64,000 bases of DNA from Kaistia terrae (GTDB taxonomy: Bacteria; Pseudomonadota; Alphaproteobacteria; Rhizobiales; Kaistiaceae): positions 244,595 through 308,594 of the forward strand of contig NZ_JAPKNH010000006.1 of assembly GCF_026344005.1 (NCBI RefSeq), given 5' to 3'. Position 1 is the first letter of the stretch. Each line of letters begins with the position of its first letter. The position numbers and the translations under genes were made by a program. The notes under the pieces were generated by a model, which saw only the letters and a program-made list of their open reading frames with translations, had not been told where the DNA came from and ran no database searches. Positions 52,702 through 60,327 of the stretch are shown here, piece by piece.

Positions 52702-54947
52702 GCCGTCCAGGATAGATCGCCCTTTGGCCCTGTCACCCCCTGTTCAGAGGTTGACGGCGCCGTGGCGAGCCCCAACGGCATCGAAAGACGAATTTCGGTG
52801 CCGCCAGAGCTCGACTGAATGTCGATCCGACCACCGACATCGACCAGACGTCGCCTTAGATTGCGAAGGCCGAAGCCTTGCGTTTCGCCGGCAAGCGCTG
52901 CTTCCGGCATGCCATCGCCATTATCAAGAACCAAGGCTTGAAGCCGGTCTCCGCCTGCGGTGATCCGAACTGTCATGCTCGTCGCCCGAGCATGGCGGAT
53001 GACATTGCTGACGACTTCGCGGAAGGCGGATGTGATCGCCTTGTTCTGTCGATAGTCGAGCAGGCGTTCGTCGTCGTCTTCCTCGGAAATCGGCCAATCG
53101 AGGTGAATTTCGGCCGCCTCCAGCCGCCGCGCGGTCTCATGGCGCACTTCGCTGAGCAGGCGTTCGAGCGAGACCTGCTCGCCCGTCATGCCGCTGACGA
53201 TGGCGCGGATATCCGACATCGCGGCCTGCAAGGTTGGTCGCAGGCGCTGGTCGGCCATGTGCAGCCCGGTCAGGAGACGCGCCCCGACATCATCATGCAG
53301 GTCGCGCGCAATTCGGGTTCGCTCCTCGCGCACGCCCTGGTCATAGGCCCGCCGGGCGGCAATCATTTCCTCGACCAGGCGATGGATCGCCTTTGCCATC
53401 TCCAGGTCGTTGCTGTCGAAAAGCCGGCTGCCCTTACCGGCGTAGCTCAGCGCCAGCGCATCGCCGCCCAAGGGCGAGGGAATTGCGAGGATGCGGCCGT
53501 CATCCCGGATTTCCGCGACCTCCGTGCGTGTGCCAGAGATTTCAAGCGGATCGAACTGCGCTGCCAGCGCATCGCGCCAATGCGCGGTCTGCTCGGACGG
53601 CTGGATGGCGAAGGCGACCTGGTTGGCGCCCCGGATAAGCCGCATGTTGTCCCGGTCGCGCCGACGTTCCGCCAGCCGCATCAAGCGTCCGCGCACCGGC
53701 ATCCAGGCGAGCGCGACAAGCAGGACGGCGAAAGAAAGCGTCCATTGTTCGCCAGCCCAATAGACCAGCGCCATGTCGGCAACGAGGATCAGCAGCAGCA
53801 CGATGACGGCGCGGACGACATGGACGGTCCAGTTGCCGAGATCGAACATGCGATAGCGCGTGATGGCGATGGCGAGCGCGAAATAGAACAGCAGGAATGC
53901 CGTCATCGCGATGGCGTCGCCGACCAGGGGCGGAGAACCCATCAGGATCGGTATGAAGTTGACGGCCGTGAACAGGCCGGCGCTGAGGAGCAGCGCCGTG
54001 CCGACCCAGGCGACCGAAGCGCGATGAACGGGGTCCTTGCGGGATTTCCATGCCTGCACCAGGACGAGCACGAAAGTCAGGGCAACGATGGCGATCAGTG
54101 CGATCACCTGTATGCCGAACACGTCGGCCCAGGCATCGAACAAGCCCGCCAGGCCCAGCCCAATCAAGAATACGGCCAGGAGCCCAACAGCGGTCCGGGA
54201 CACGATCGGCAAGGGATAGACACCGAAGATCGAGACCAGCGCCCAGCCGAAGACCAGGGCCGAGATATGATTGGCCTGCAACAAGTACTGCATCCCCCAG
54301 CCGGGGGTCGCGATACTGCTCTGGATCACCAGCGCGATGGTAAGCGACGCCGCCCAAAGGGAGGCGCCGCTGATCGCAAACAACTGCGCCGTCAATTCGC
54401 GGGGCCGCAGAACCAGCACCCACAAGCCGCCGATCAGGGAGAGAAAGCCGACGCCGAGGGCGACCCAGGAATCGGGCTGCAGGTGAAAGCCGCTGGATGG
54501 AACCGCGAAGACGGGCAGGATGCGCCCATCCGGCAATTGGAGCGTGATGCCGGCTTCGGTCAGCAGCGTCGAACTCTGGTCTCGCCGCGCGAACAGGGCG
54601 GCATTGTCGGTCGGCGTCCCCCGCGCTTCCAATTCGCCGATCAGTTCGCGCAGTGACAATTCGAGCCGGACCTGACCGGTCTTGTCGACGAACCGGGCGG
54701 GCTGCTCGCGTGCCCCCGCAACAATGCCGTTGACGACCACGCTACCGCTGGATCCGTGGCGTGCCTGGATATTGGCGCCCGGCAACGTGCCGGCCAGGCC
54801 GCCAAAAAATGCGGTCAACACCAGGCCCGCCACGGCGAGCAGCGAAAAGATCGTCGTCGGGCGGTGTCGCATCACCGCCCGCAACTCCGAACCGATTGGC
54901 ATCGACAGGCCCAGCCCCATCACACGCCAGGCAGGCGAATGATGCAT
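52698..54947 (-). CDS. membrane sensor histidine kinase (HisKA_3, NarX/DesK-like)
   Basis: The 749-residue protein starts with a membrane anchor (about 30-50), a periplasmic loop of 90-100 residues and then seven or so membrane helices (about 150-410). The kinase core has EERTRIARDLHDDVGARLL with phospho-acceptor His551 and the ATP site DNGDGMPEAALAGETQGFGLRNLRRR. This is the HisKA_3 type that pairs with LuxR regulators, as here. A signal at the envelope or in the membrane is likely but unknown. Site B lies inside its last codons. Confidence 0.93.
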   Translation of the reverse strand: MHHSPAWRVMGLGLSMPIGSELRAVMRHRPTTIFSLLAVAGLVLTAFFGGLAGTLPGANIQARHGSSGSVVVNGIVAGAREQPARFVDKTGQVRLELSLRELIGELEARGTPTDNAALFARRDQSSTLLTEAGITLQLPDGRILPVFAVPSSGFHLQPDSWVALGVGFLSLIGGLWVLVLRPRELTAQLFAISGASLWAASLTIALVIQSSIATPGWGMQYLLQANHISALVFGWALVSIFGVYPLPIVSRTAVGLLAVFLIGLGLAGLFDAWADVFGIQVIALIAIVALTFVLVLVQAWKSRKDPVHRASVAWVGTALLLSAGLFTAVNFIPILMGSPPLVGDAIAMTAFLLFYFALAIAITRYRMFDLGNWTVHVVRAVIVLLLILVADMALVYWAGEQWTLSFAVLLVALAWMPVRGRLMRLAERRRDRDNMRLIRGANQVAFAIQPSEQTAHWRDALAAQFDPLEISGTRTEVAEIRDDGRILAIPSPLGGDALALSYAGKGSRLFDSNDLEMAKAIHRLVEEMIAARRAYDQGVREERTRIARDLHDDVGARLLTGLHMADQRLRPTLQAAMSDIRAIVSGMTGEQVSLERLLSEVRHETARRLEAAEIHLDWPISEEDDDERLLDYRQNKAITSAFREVVSNVIRHARATSMTVRITAGGDRLQALVLDNGDGMPEAALAGETQGFGLRNLRRRLVDVGGRIDIQSSSGGTEIRLSMPLGLATAPSTSEQGVTGPKGDLSWTA
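52737..52750. promoter_or_regulatory. palindrome site B, CCCCTGTTCAGAGG
   Basis: One mismatch to the palindrome, 36 bp upstream of the regulator ATG and inside the kinase 3' end. Similarity to sites A and C extends beyond the core as GGTGAC/GCTGTC. It could control the regulator alone or be a chance match. Confidence 0.4.
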
Positions 54948-55311
54948 TCGCCCGATTGCGCGCTATTCAACGAATGTAATTGCGTCAGGATACTGACGTA
55001 GAGAGCACCGGCGTAATGCTAGCCGATGGAGCAGGGTTCCGCTACGTCCACTTGACGCGGCATGCATTGCGCTTTCCGAGGCGAAAGGCAGGGCGTCGTC
55101 GAGGCCGCCAAGCCGTCGGGCCCGATGGAGCGGCAGCGTTCCGGCCTTCGAATTGTGGTGTGCAATCCCCCCTGAACAGGGGCTGTCAAGCAGGCCTGTC
55201 GCATGCACCGTGGCGTGCATGCTGACTTGCCGGCTTCAGAACGCATGGCTCCCTCGGGAGGCACATGTCACGTCCTCTGTGCCGCAGACCAACTGGGGGT
55301 TTAGGAAAGAC
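54948..55311. promoter_or_regulatory. divergent promoter region with palindrome site C (55169-55182)
   Basis: The 364-bp gap separates the kinase gene from the secreted-protein gene. CCCCTGAACAGGGG lies at 55169-55182, 130 bp before the secreted protein and 222 bp before the kinase start. It is identical to the reverse of site A over CCCCCTGAACAGGGGCTG. No gene is supported in the gap. Confidence 0.6.
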
Positions 55312-55659
55312 ATGATCCATTCATTGTTTCGCTCCGCCGCGGTGCTTGTTCTGCTTGCAGCCTCTGCAAGCGCCGCGTCGGCCTGTAACCGGGGTCGAGA
55401 GGCCTGCTCCTTCATTCTGTCCAATCAAACGAGCTACACGCTCAATTCGTTCTGGGCTTCGCCAGTTCGCGTCAAGAAGTGGGAAAATGATATCCTGGGA
55501 AACCAAACGCTCGGCGCCGGCAACGAGGCGACGGTCAACCTGTCGGATCGTCGTCGAGACTGTGTCTATGATTTCAGATTCCGTTTCGTCGATGGCGACG
55601 AGGTGACACGTGAGCGCATCAATATTTGCGAGTTGGGTCGCTACACGCTCAACGACTGA
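55312..55659 (+). CDS. small secreted protein of a rhizobial Cys-containing family
   Basis: The 115-residue product has a signal peptide (MIHSLFRSAAVLVLLAASASA) and a beta-rich domain: CSFILSNQTSYTLNSFWASPV, then ILGNQTLGAGNEATVNLSDRRRDCVYDFRF and RINICELGRYTLND. This arrangement recurs in exported proteins of Hyphomicrobiales with no known function. The ATG at 55312 is preceded by AGGAAAG; a long upstream extension in frame is not signal-like. Site C lies upstream. Confidence 0.75.
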   Translation: MIHSLFRSAAVLVLLAASASAASACNRGREACSFILSNQTSYTLNSFWASPVRVKKWENDILGNQTLGAGNEATVNLSDRRRDCVYDFRFRFVDGDEVTRERINICELGRYTLND

Positions 55660-55764
55660 GCCTTCGGCGATCTCTGCTGGATCCGATCGATCCATCCGTA
55701 CGAGCGGCTCCCCCTTCTGGCGGTTCTCGCCGGGCGGCGGCTTCATTCCCGTTGAACAGATCCC

Positions 55765-56532
55765 ATGAAGAACGCTCTGGTTCTATTGATCGCACTTGCT
55801 GCGGCAACATTGGCGCAGGTCTGTCACGCGGAGGAGATCCGCGCGACATACGGGGATCTTGTTACGCCGGATCCGGACTTGCGGAAGGCGCTGGGGGAAT
55901 TGCGGATACTGGCTGCCGCAGGCCGCGAGAGCGATATCCGGCGGGTCGAGAGATATTTCGCGACCGGCACGAAGACCTTTTCACGAGGTCTGGACCCGTT
56001 TGAGCCCTGGAGGCCCGGTCCGAAGTTGACACGAAACTATCTCGCCGGGGTGGCGGAGGTGATGGTGGAACAGGGCGAGTTCGAGGCGGGGCGACCGGTT
56101 CCCGACTACCGCCTGACGGCGATGGAACTGCTCGCCTCGATCCTTTCAGAGGACGCCACCTTTGGCACTTTGCCCGAGATGCCCGGCGCAACCTGCGCTC
56201 CCGCCGCATACAAGGTGGATCGAAAGGCTGTACGTGCCTTTGCAAGCCGCTTCGACCTCGATGCCCACAGCCTGTATTTCTTTGGCCATGACATCGTCCT
56301 GGCGAAGGCGCCGGCAAGCAAGCGCGGCCAACGCGTGCCAGCAAACACCCTGATGATCTCAAACTATGATCCTGGCACGCCCAACGGCTGGACGCGCGCC
56401 GAAACCGCGCGTGGCGTGAAGGGCTATTTCAAGGATGGCGATGACCCGCTCGGCCTTTCGCAGAGCCATGTCTGCTTTGCCAAGGTGAAGGGCAGTTACC
56501 GCATCACCGCGATCTTTGGCTACGGGCTCTAG
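55765..56532 (+). CDS. secreted hypothetical protein
   Basis: The 255-residue product has a signal peptide (cleavage after VCHA) and no recognised domain. It contains an EEIRATYGDLVTPDPDLRKALGEL start, a helical repeat-like middle (AVAEVMVEQGEFEAG) and a C-terminal part with PANTLMISNYDPGTPNGWTR and CFAKVKGSYRITAIF. A TGAACAG core lies 6-12 bp before the ATG, a weak match to the palindrome family. Confidence 0.6.
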   Translation: MKNALVLLIALAAATLAQVCHAEEIRATYGDLVTPDPDLRKALGELRILAAAGRESDIRRVERYFATGTKTFSRGLDPFEPWRPGPKLTRNYLAGVAEVMVEQGEFEAGRPVPDYRLTAMELLASILSEDATFGTLPEMPGATCAPAAYKVDRKAVRAFASRFDLDAHSLYFFGHDIVLAKAPASKRGQRVPANTLMISNYDPGTPNGWTRAETARGVKGYFKDGDDPLGLSQSHVCFAKVKGSYRITAIFGYGL

Positions 56533-56585
56533 ACTCCGGCACGAAGATGGCGGCCAATCGGCTCGATGAAACCAACGGACCCGCT

Positions 56586-56744
56586 ATGATCCGACTGCTT
56601 GTTGCCCTGTACATGGCCTTTTCGACAGGCGGATGCGTCTCGCGGATGATCATTGAAAGAGATGATGCCTATTGCCAAGCCAAGGGGACGACGCCCGGAT
56701 CGCAATCCTACTTCCAGTGCCGCCTGCGAAAGGCGATCCACTAG
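56586..56744 (+). CDS. small lipoprotein
   Basis: The 52-residue product MIRLLVALYMAFSTGGC has a lipobox with lipidation Cys17 (STGGC). The mature part DDAYCQAKGTTPGSQSYFQCRLRK has two Cys in the pattern C-x3-G..PG..Y..C, seen in small rhizobial outer-membrane lipoproteins. An upstream in-frame Met is possible but would spoil the signal sequence. It lies between the secreted protein and the nuclease-fold protein and may be part of the same transcript. Confidence 0.7.
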   Translation: MIRLLVALYMAFSTGGCVSRMIIERDDAYCQAKGTTPGSQSYFQCRLRKAIH

Positions 56745-56814
56745 CGCGGACTCGGTTGTTGTCGTTCGCTTTGGCCAGATCGGCTTTGGAACAGCTGTTC
56801 AGAGGAATGTCTGC

Positions 56815-57210
56815 ATGTTTCCTCGTATCTTCCTTTCCGTCGCGACCCTGGTGCTGAGTTGCAATTCGCTTCTTTCCGCGGAGGTGCAGCTAGCGGACGA
56901 CGATACAGTGCTGATTAATGCGCAGAAATTGCATTTGCACGGGATCGCCCTGCCGTCGGCGGATGAGGTTTGCACCACATCTGCCGGTCGCAAATGGCCC
57001 TGTGGCCGCTATGCTCGCGAACAATTGGTCAAGGCCGCGGCGCTTGATGAGATGGCCTGCCAGCCTGCTGAGCGAGGAACGGCAATATGTCGGATAGGGG
57101 GCCTCGATATCGGATCCCTATTGGTCAAGGAAGGACTGGCCAAAGCGGCTGGCGATTATCAGGATCTGGAAGATCGCGCGCGCGCGGCGAAAATAGGCAT
57201 TTGGGAATAA
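56815..57210 (+). CDS. degenerate thermonuclease-fold (SNase-like) secreted protein
   Basis: The 131-residue product has a signal peptide (to about 21) and then the SNase framework: LADDDTVLINAQKLHLHGIALPSADEVC, KWPCGRYAREQL, AICRIGGLDIGSLLVKEGLAKAAG and GIWE at the end. The catalytic residues are lost: the R..GIDAPE motif reads HLHGIALPS and the late Arg of DRYGR is missing, so it should not cut nucleic acid. It may be a structural or binding protein. CTGTTCAGAGG lies 10 bp before the ATG. Confidence 0.75.
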   Translation: MFPRIFLSVATLVLSCNSLLSAEVQLADDDTVLINAQKLHLHGIALPSADEVCTTSAGRKWPCGRYAREQLVKAAALDEMACQPAERGTAICRIGGLDIGSLLVKEGLAKAAGDYQDLEDRARAAKIGIWE

Positions 57211-57268
57211 AGGCGGCGCGCCGATGGCGTATCGTTCGATACTTTCGAGTGCGTCAGCGGGGCTGCCT

Positions 57269-57808
57269 CTAGTCGCCGCTGCGCCTGTCGAGTTCGTTGG
57301 CGAAGGCGGCCATTTCGGACCTGCTGCCGAAGGCGTGGAGGGGTAGGATCAGGACACGGTCGCCGACACAGACGAATAGGTGAGTCAGCGTCTCGATGAC
57401 AGGACCGATCGTTTCGGACGCCACTAACGAGTTTACGCCCTGCTCCTGCCATTCGAGATGGTCCACCTGGTCGAGCATGGTCACTGCGACGGGATTTGGC
57501 AGGCGACGCGCCGCCCTATAGTACGCGCTGGCGGTCATCGCGACTACTGCCAGCCCATATTGAATGGCGATGCTCGTCAGGAAGAGTGCCCAGAACCGCC
57601 ATCCGCCTTCGTCGCCTACCCAGTTCTCTGGGAGAAACGCCACAACCATGCCTCCCAAGCCGATCCAGACGAACAACAGGATGCGGCGCCAGCCAATGAT
57701 TTCCCGCGAAAGCGTCTCGTAAGCCAAGGCATCGGCGCGCGTGAGCATGAAGGAGTAGCGTGAAAATGGCTGAGGCGGGATGGCGTTCAATTCATAAGGA
57801 GGCTTCAT
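57269..57808 (-). CDS. membrane protein with YcxB-like C-terminus
   Basis: The 179-residue product has two membrane helices (about 43-60 and 72-92) and a cytosolic C-terminal domain ASETIGPVIETLTHLFVCVGDRVLILPLHAFGSRSEMAAFANEL, matching the YcxB-like C-terminal domain. The start is the ATG at 57808 (MKPPYELN); the frame extends to 57919 but that part overlaps the palindrome site E and is not protein-like. Function is unknown. Confidence 0.7.
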   Translation of the reverse strand: MKPPYELNAIPPQPFSRYSFMLTRADALAYETLSREIIGWRRILLFVWIGLGGMVVAFLPENWVGDEGGWRFWALFLTSIAIQYGLAVVAMTASAYYRAARRLPNPVAVTMLDQVDHLEWQEQGVNSLVASETIGPVIETLTHLFVCVGDRVLILPLHAFGSRSEMAAFANELDRRSGD

Positions 57809-57880
57809 CGAGACCAGCGTGTTACCCGAGAGGTATTTTGATCGGCCATGATAAATCGTCCGGAATTCTAGGCAATTCAT

Positions 57881-57894
57881 CCCCTGAACTGGGG
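57881..57894. promoter_or_regulatory. palindrome site E, CCCCTGAACTGGGG
   Basis: One mismatch to CCCCTGAACAGGGG, lying 73-86 bp before the YcxB-like gene start. The distance is right for an activator or operator. Confidence 0.55.
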
Positions 57895-57985
57895 GGCGTT
57901 CGAGATTTTGGAGAGGCATCGCAGATGCCCGGTTGATCTATATTTTCGCTGCGAAGAGCGCTCAGCGCGCGCCGAACGTCAAGAC

Positions 57986-58075
57986 ATGGTCCACACCAAG
58001 ATCAAGAACACGGTGCGATATCTCGGTGTCGATGTAGAAGATGCCCTCGAGCTAGCCGAGGCGACAGAGGTATAA
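57986..58075 (+). pseudogene. C-terminal stub of a tyrosine recombinase
   Basis: The frame HTKIKNTVRYLGVDVEDALELAE, ending at TAA 58073, is the last helix of a phage-type integrase, including the active-site Tyr in TVRYLG, where family members usually have GHTKIENTVRYLGV. Everything upstream of this is missing. It shows that an integrative element or insertion existed here. Confidence 0.7.
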
Positions 58076-58712
58076 CCCAACGCGGCCCCATCCTTTCGTG
58101 GAGCCGCGGAAGGCAAGCGCCCACAGCAGACTTTGCGTCTACCGCGGCGACGGCTCGAGGCGGGAACAGCGCAACGGCTTCTACGTCGCTGGGCCATTGG
58201 GCGCATGCTGTCCACCCCGAGACTGCGGGGCAGGGCGAGTATTCCCTGTTCTGGCGCGGCTCGGAACGGAGTTTATGCCCGCGCGGGAGGTACTCAGCAT
58301 CGGCGCCCACCTGCACAACGGCATCGTGCCGCCTGAAAAATTATCGGTCAGTCCGGAGTCGATGAGGATCTCGACCTGAATATCCGGATGGCTGGGAGGA
58401 AGCGTTTCAGCGCTGGTTGCCGATCTTCGGTAGGTGCACGACCCTCCTCGTTGGACAGATATGCGCTGACGGGAAGGCTCATAAATCCAAAAGGCTATTC
58501 GGCTCGTGCGGTCCGGCTCCTCTCAACTTATCTGGTTCTCATGACAATCACCATTCGCGATGCTGCCGAAGAAGACACCCCTCCCGCGAAGTGGGTTGGT
58601 GCGGGGGGCTGCTCTGAAGCATCCAACCTCAGTGTCGTAGCCTCGGTGTTGCCGCACAGCGCGAATCGGCGCCAGTGAAGAACAGAACAGAAACGAACTT
58701 GGAGATTACGCG
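58076..58712. other. degenerate gap after the integrase stub
   Basis: No intact gene is seen in 637 bp. At 58541-58580 ATGACAATCACCATTCGCGA reads as MTITIRDAAEED, the usual first residues of a GNAT acetyltransferase, but the homology ends after about 14 residues, so it is at most a truncated gene start. The rest may be old insertion debris. Confidence 0.4.
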
Positions 58713-59129
58713 TTGACCGCTACCAAAGCCGCCATTGCTAGGTTGGAGGGAATCACTGTGCTCGCGGATGACGTAGCGAAGCTCGCTACCTTCTATCGTG
58801 ACGCGCTCGGCCTTCGCGTTGACGTCACGGAGCAGAACTACGTCGCCTTTGGAGGCGAAGGCATCCGCTTTGCCATCTTCTCTAGGATCGGCATGAGCCC
58901 CAATACGCACGATCATCCTGATTACCGCACGCAGTTCACTGGCCAAGCCTTCGAGCTGAATTTCGAATGTGCATCGACCGACGATGTCAACGAACGGTTT
59001 AGCCACATCGTGGCGAATGGCGGGCGATCGATCGCCGCCCCCACGAGGAAGCACTGGGGACACTTTGCCGGCTTCTTTGCCGATCCGGAGGGCAACATCC
59101 ACAGCCTCTTCGCCGTTCTAGCTGAGTAG
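58713..59129 (+). CDS. VOC (glyoxalase/dioxygenase) superfamily protein
   Basis: The 138-residue protein has the VOC fold of two beta-alpha-beta-beta-beta units: EGITVLADDVAKLATFYRDALGLRVD and FECASTDDVNERFSHIVANGGRSI, ending FAGFFADPEGNIHSLF with the usual late Glu replaced in part. It may use a divalent metal; the substrate is unknown. It starts with TTG, supported by GGAGATTACG 3-8 bp upstream. Confidence 0.85.
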   Translation: MTATKAAIARLEGITVLADDVAKLATFYRDALGLRVDVTEQNYVAFGGEGIRFAIFSRIGMSPNTHDHPDYRTQFTGQAFELNFECASTDDVNERFSHIVANGGRSIAAPTRKHWGHFAGFFADPEGNIHSLFAVLAE

Positions 59130-59191
59130 GGTTCGTCATGCACTCCACTGTCGAATACAGGGCAAGCGCAGTCGGGATAGTAAAAATACCG

Positions 59192-59593
59192 TTATTTAGG
59201 GAAGTGCTCGACGTGCGTTTCGGCCGTGCGGCTGAAATAGACGACGCGGCGACCAATGAAGGAGACGAGATACCCCGCGCAACCTACGGCTTTCACCATC
59301 TGGCTGAAAGCGGTGTAGCTATAATCGGCAGGATTTGCCTGCGCCCAGCGCACCAGGCGCTCGACCTCTGCGGCATCGAACCCGCCGGCAACGGTGCCGG
59401 CTGAAGGCCACATCTCCATCGTGAAGCTGTCGCTGTTAGGCAGATAGTACGTCTGGCTGTTGCGGCGATAGTCGACCAGATATCCCTCAAAGCCGGCGGC
59501 GATGAGCTTTCCGACAATCTCGGGAAAGCTCAGACTTCCCTCGTGAGCGGCCTGCAGGCAGGCTTCGGCAATAGAAATCCGTTCCGTATCCAA
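59192..59593 (-). CDS. DUF1398 family protein
   Basis: The 133-residue protein matches DUF1398 (YbcV-like): AACLQAAHEGSLSFPEIVGKLIAAGFEGYLVDYRRNSQTYYLPN, then MWPSAGTVAGGFDAAEVERLVRWAQANPADYSYTAF and CAGYLVSFIGRRVVYFSRTAETHVEHFPK. Function is unknown. It lies 41 bp downstream of the marR-type gene on the same strand, so it may be co-transcribed. Confidence 0.88.
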   Translation of the reverse strand: MDTERISIAEACLQAAHEGSLSFPEIVGKLIAAGFEGYLVDYRRNSQTYYLPNSDSFTMEMWPSAGTVAGGFDAAEVERLVRWAQANPADYSYTAFSQMVKAVGCAGYLVSFIGRRVVYFSRTAETHVEHFPK

Positions 59594-59634
59594 GGCGATT
59601 TCCTTTCATAGAAAATTGACTCTGGCCGCTGGCC

Positions 59635-60087
59635 TCAATCCACCGGAGTTGCCTTCAGCTCACGCCGTTCGGCAAGAACCTTCAGGATTCGGTCAAGCGT
59701 GGTGTGCTCTTCAGTTGTCAAAACGCCAAAGAACTCAGCATCGTTGTTGTCAGCAAGTGATGCGAGGACCGGGATCTTAGCCCTGCCAATAGGCGTCAAC
59801 GATAGGCTATGAGCGCGCTTGTCCGCGTCGCTCTCCGTCCGCTCGACTAGTCCCTTTGCCACCAGCCTCTCACCGAGCTTGCTGATCGCGCCCTTGGTCA
59901 TACCCATCTTTTCGGCCAGAATGGACGGAGGCGTCGGCTCCAGATCGTAAAGAATCCGCATGAATGACCATTCGGCGACGGTGACATCTTCCCCCGATAC
60001 CTTTCTTGCGAATTCCTGCGATACGGCGTTCGACACCATCCGCATCCAATACCCCGTATGCTGAGTCAGTCCCGAAGCTGCTGTCAT
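59635..60087 (-). CDS. MarR-family transcriptional regulator
   Basis: The 150-residue protein has the MarR winged helix: TVAEWSFMRILYDLEPTPPSILAEKMGMTKGAISKLGERLVAKGLVERTESDADKRAHSLSLTPIG. The start ATG 60087 follows AAGGGCGAG. A perfect 14-bp inverted repeat (60100-60139) lies 13 bp upstream, the expected place for autorepression. It faces an alpha/beta hydrolase gene that is not divergent, so the ligand is unknown. DUF1398 may be in its operon. Confidence 0.92.
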   Translation of the reverse strand: MTAASGLTQHTGYWMRMVSNAVSQEFARKVSGEDVTVAEWSFMRILYDLEPTPPSILAEKMGMTKGAISKLGERLVAKGLVERTESDADKRAHSLSLTPIGRAKIPVLASLADNNDAEFFGVLTTEEHTTLDRILKVLAERRELKATPVD

Positions 60088-60099
60088 AGCTCGCCCTTT

Positions 60100-60139
60100 G
60101 TTGACTAGGAAACTACTCAAGTTTCGTTTCCTAGTCAAC
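60100..60139. promoter_or_regulatory. MarR operator, GTTGACTAGGAAAC / GTTTCCTAGTCAAC
   Basis: Two perfect 14-bp arms with a 12-bp spacer lie just before the marR-type gene. MarR dimers usually bind such dyads near their own promoters. Confidence 0.75.
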
Positions 60140-60327
60140 AACATCAAAGCTACCCAGACGGGCGGCCAGTCGGCCGCAGCGGCGCAACAACTTGGAATTC
60201 GGCAAGCTGGTAGTGCATGCGTGCGGCCTACGCTCCGGGCCGTTGCTTTCGCCGGCCCTCCTTTTGTCCGCGTGGCTTCAATGCAGGACAATGTGCTCGC
60301 AGGGTGATCAGCTATGCTTGTCGCCGG

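Noticed and set aside
58098..58379. Overlapping frames of about 90-100 residues on both strands
   Set aside because: No conserved pattern; the region appears to be insertion debris.
58551..58600. GNAT-like start MTITIRDAAEED
   Set aside because: Similarity stops after about 14 residues, too short to call a pseudogene.
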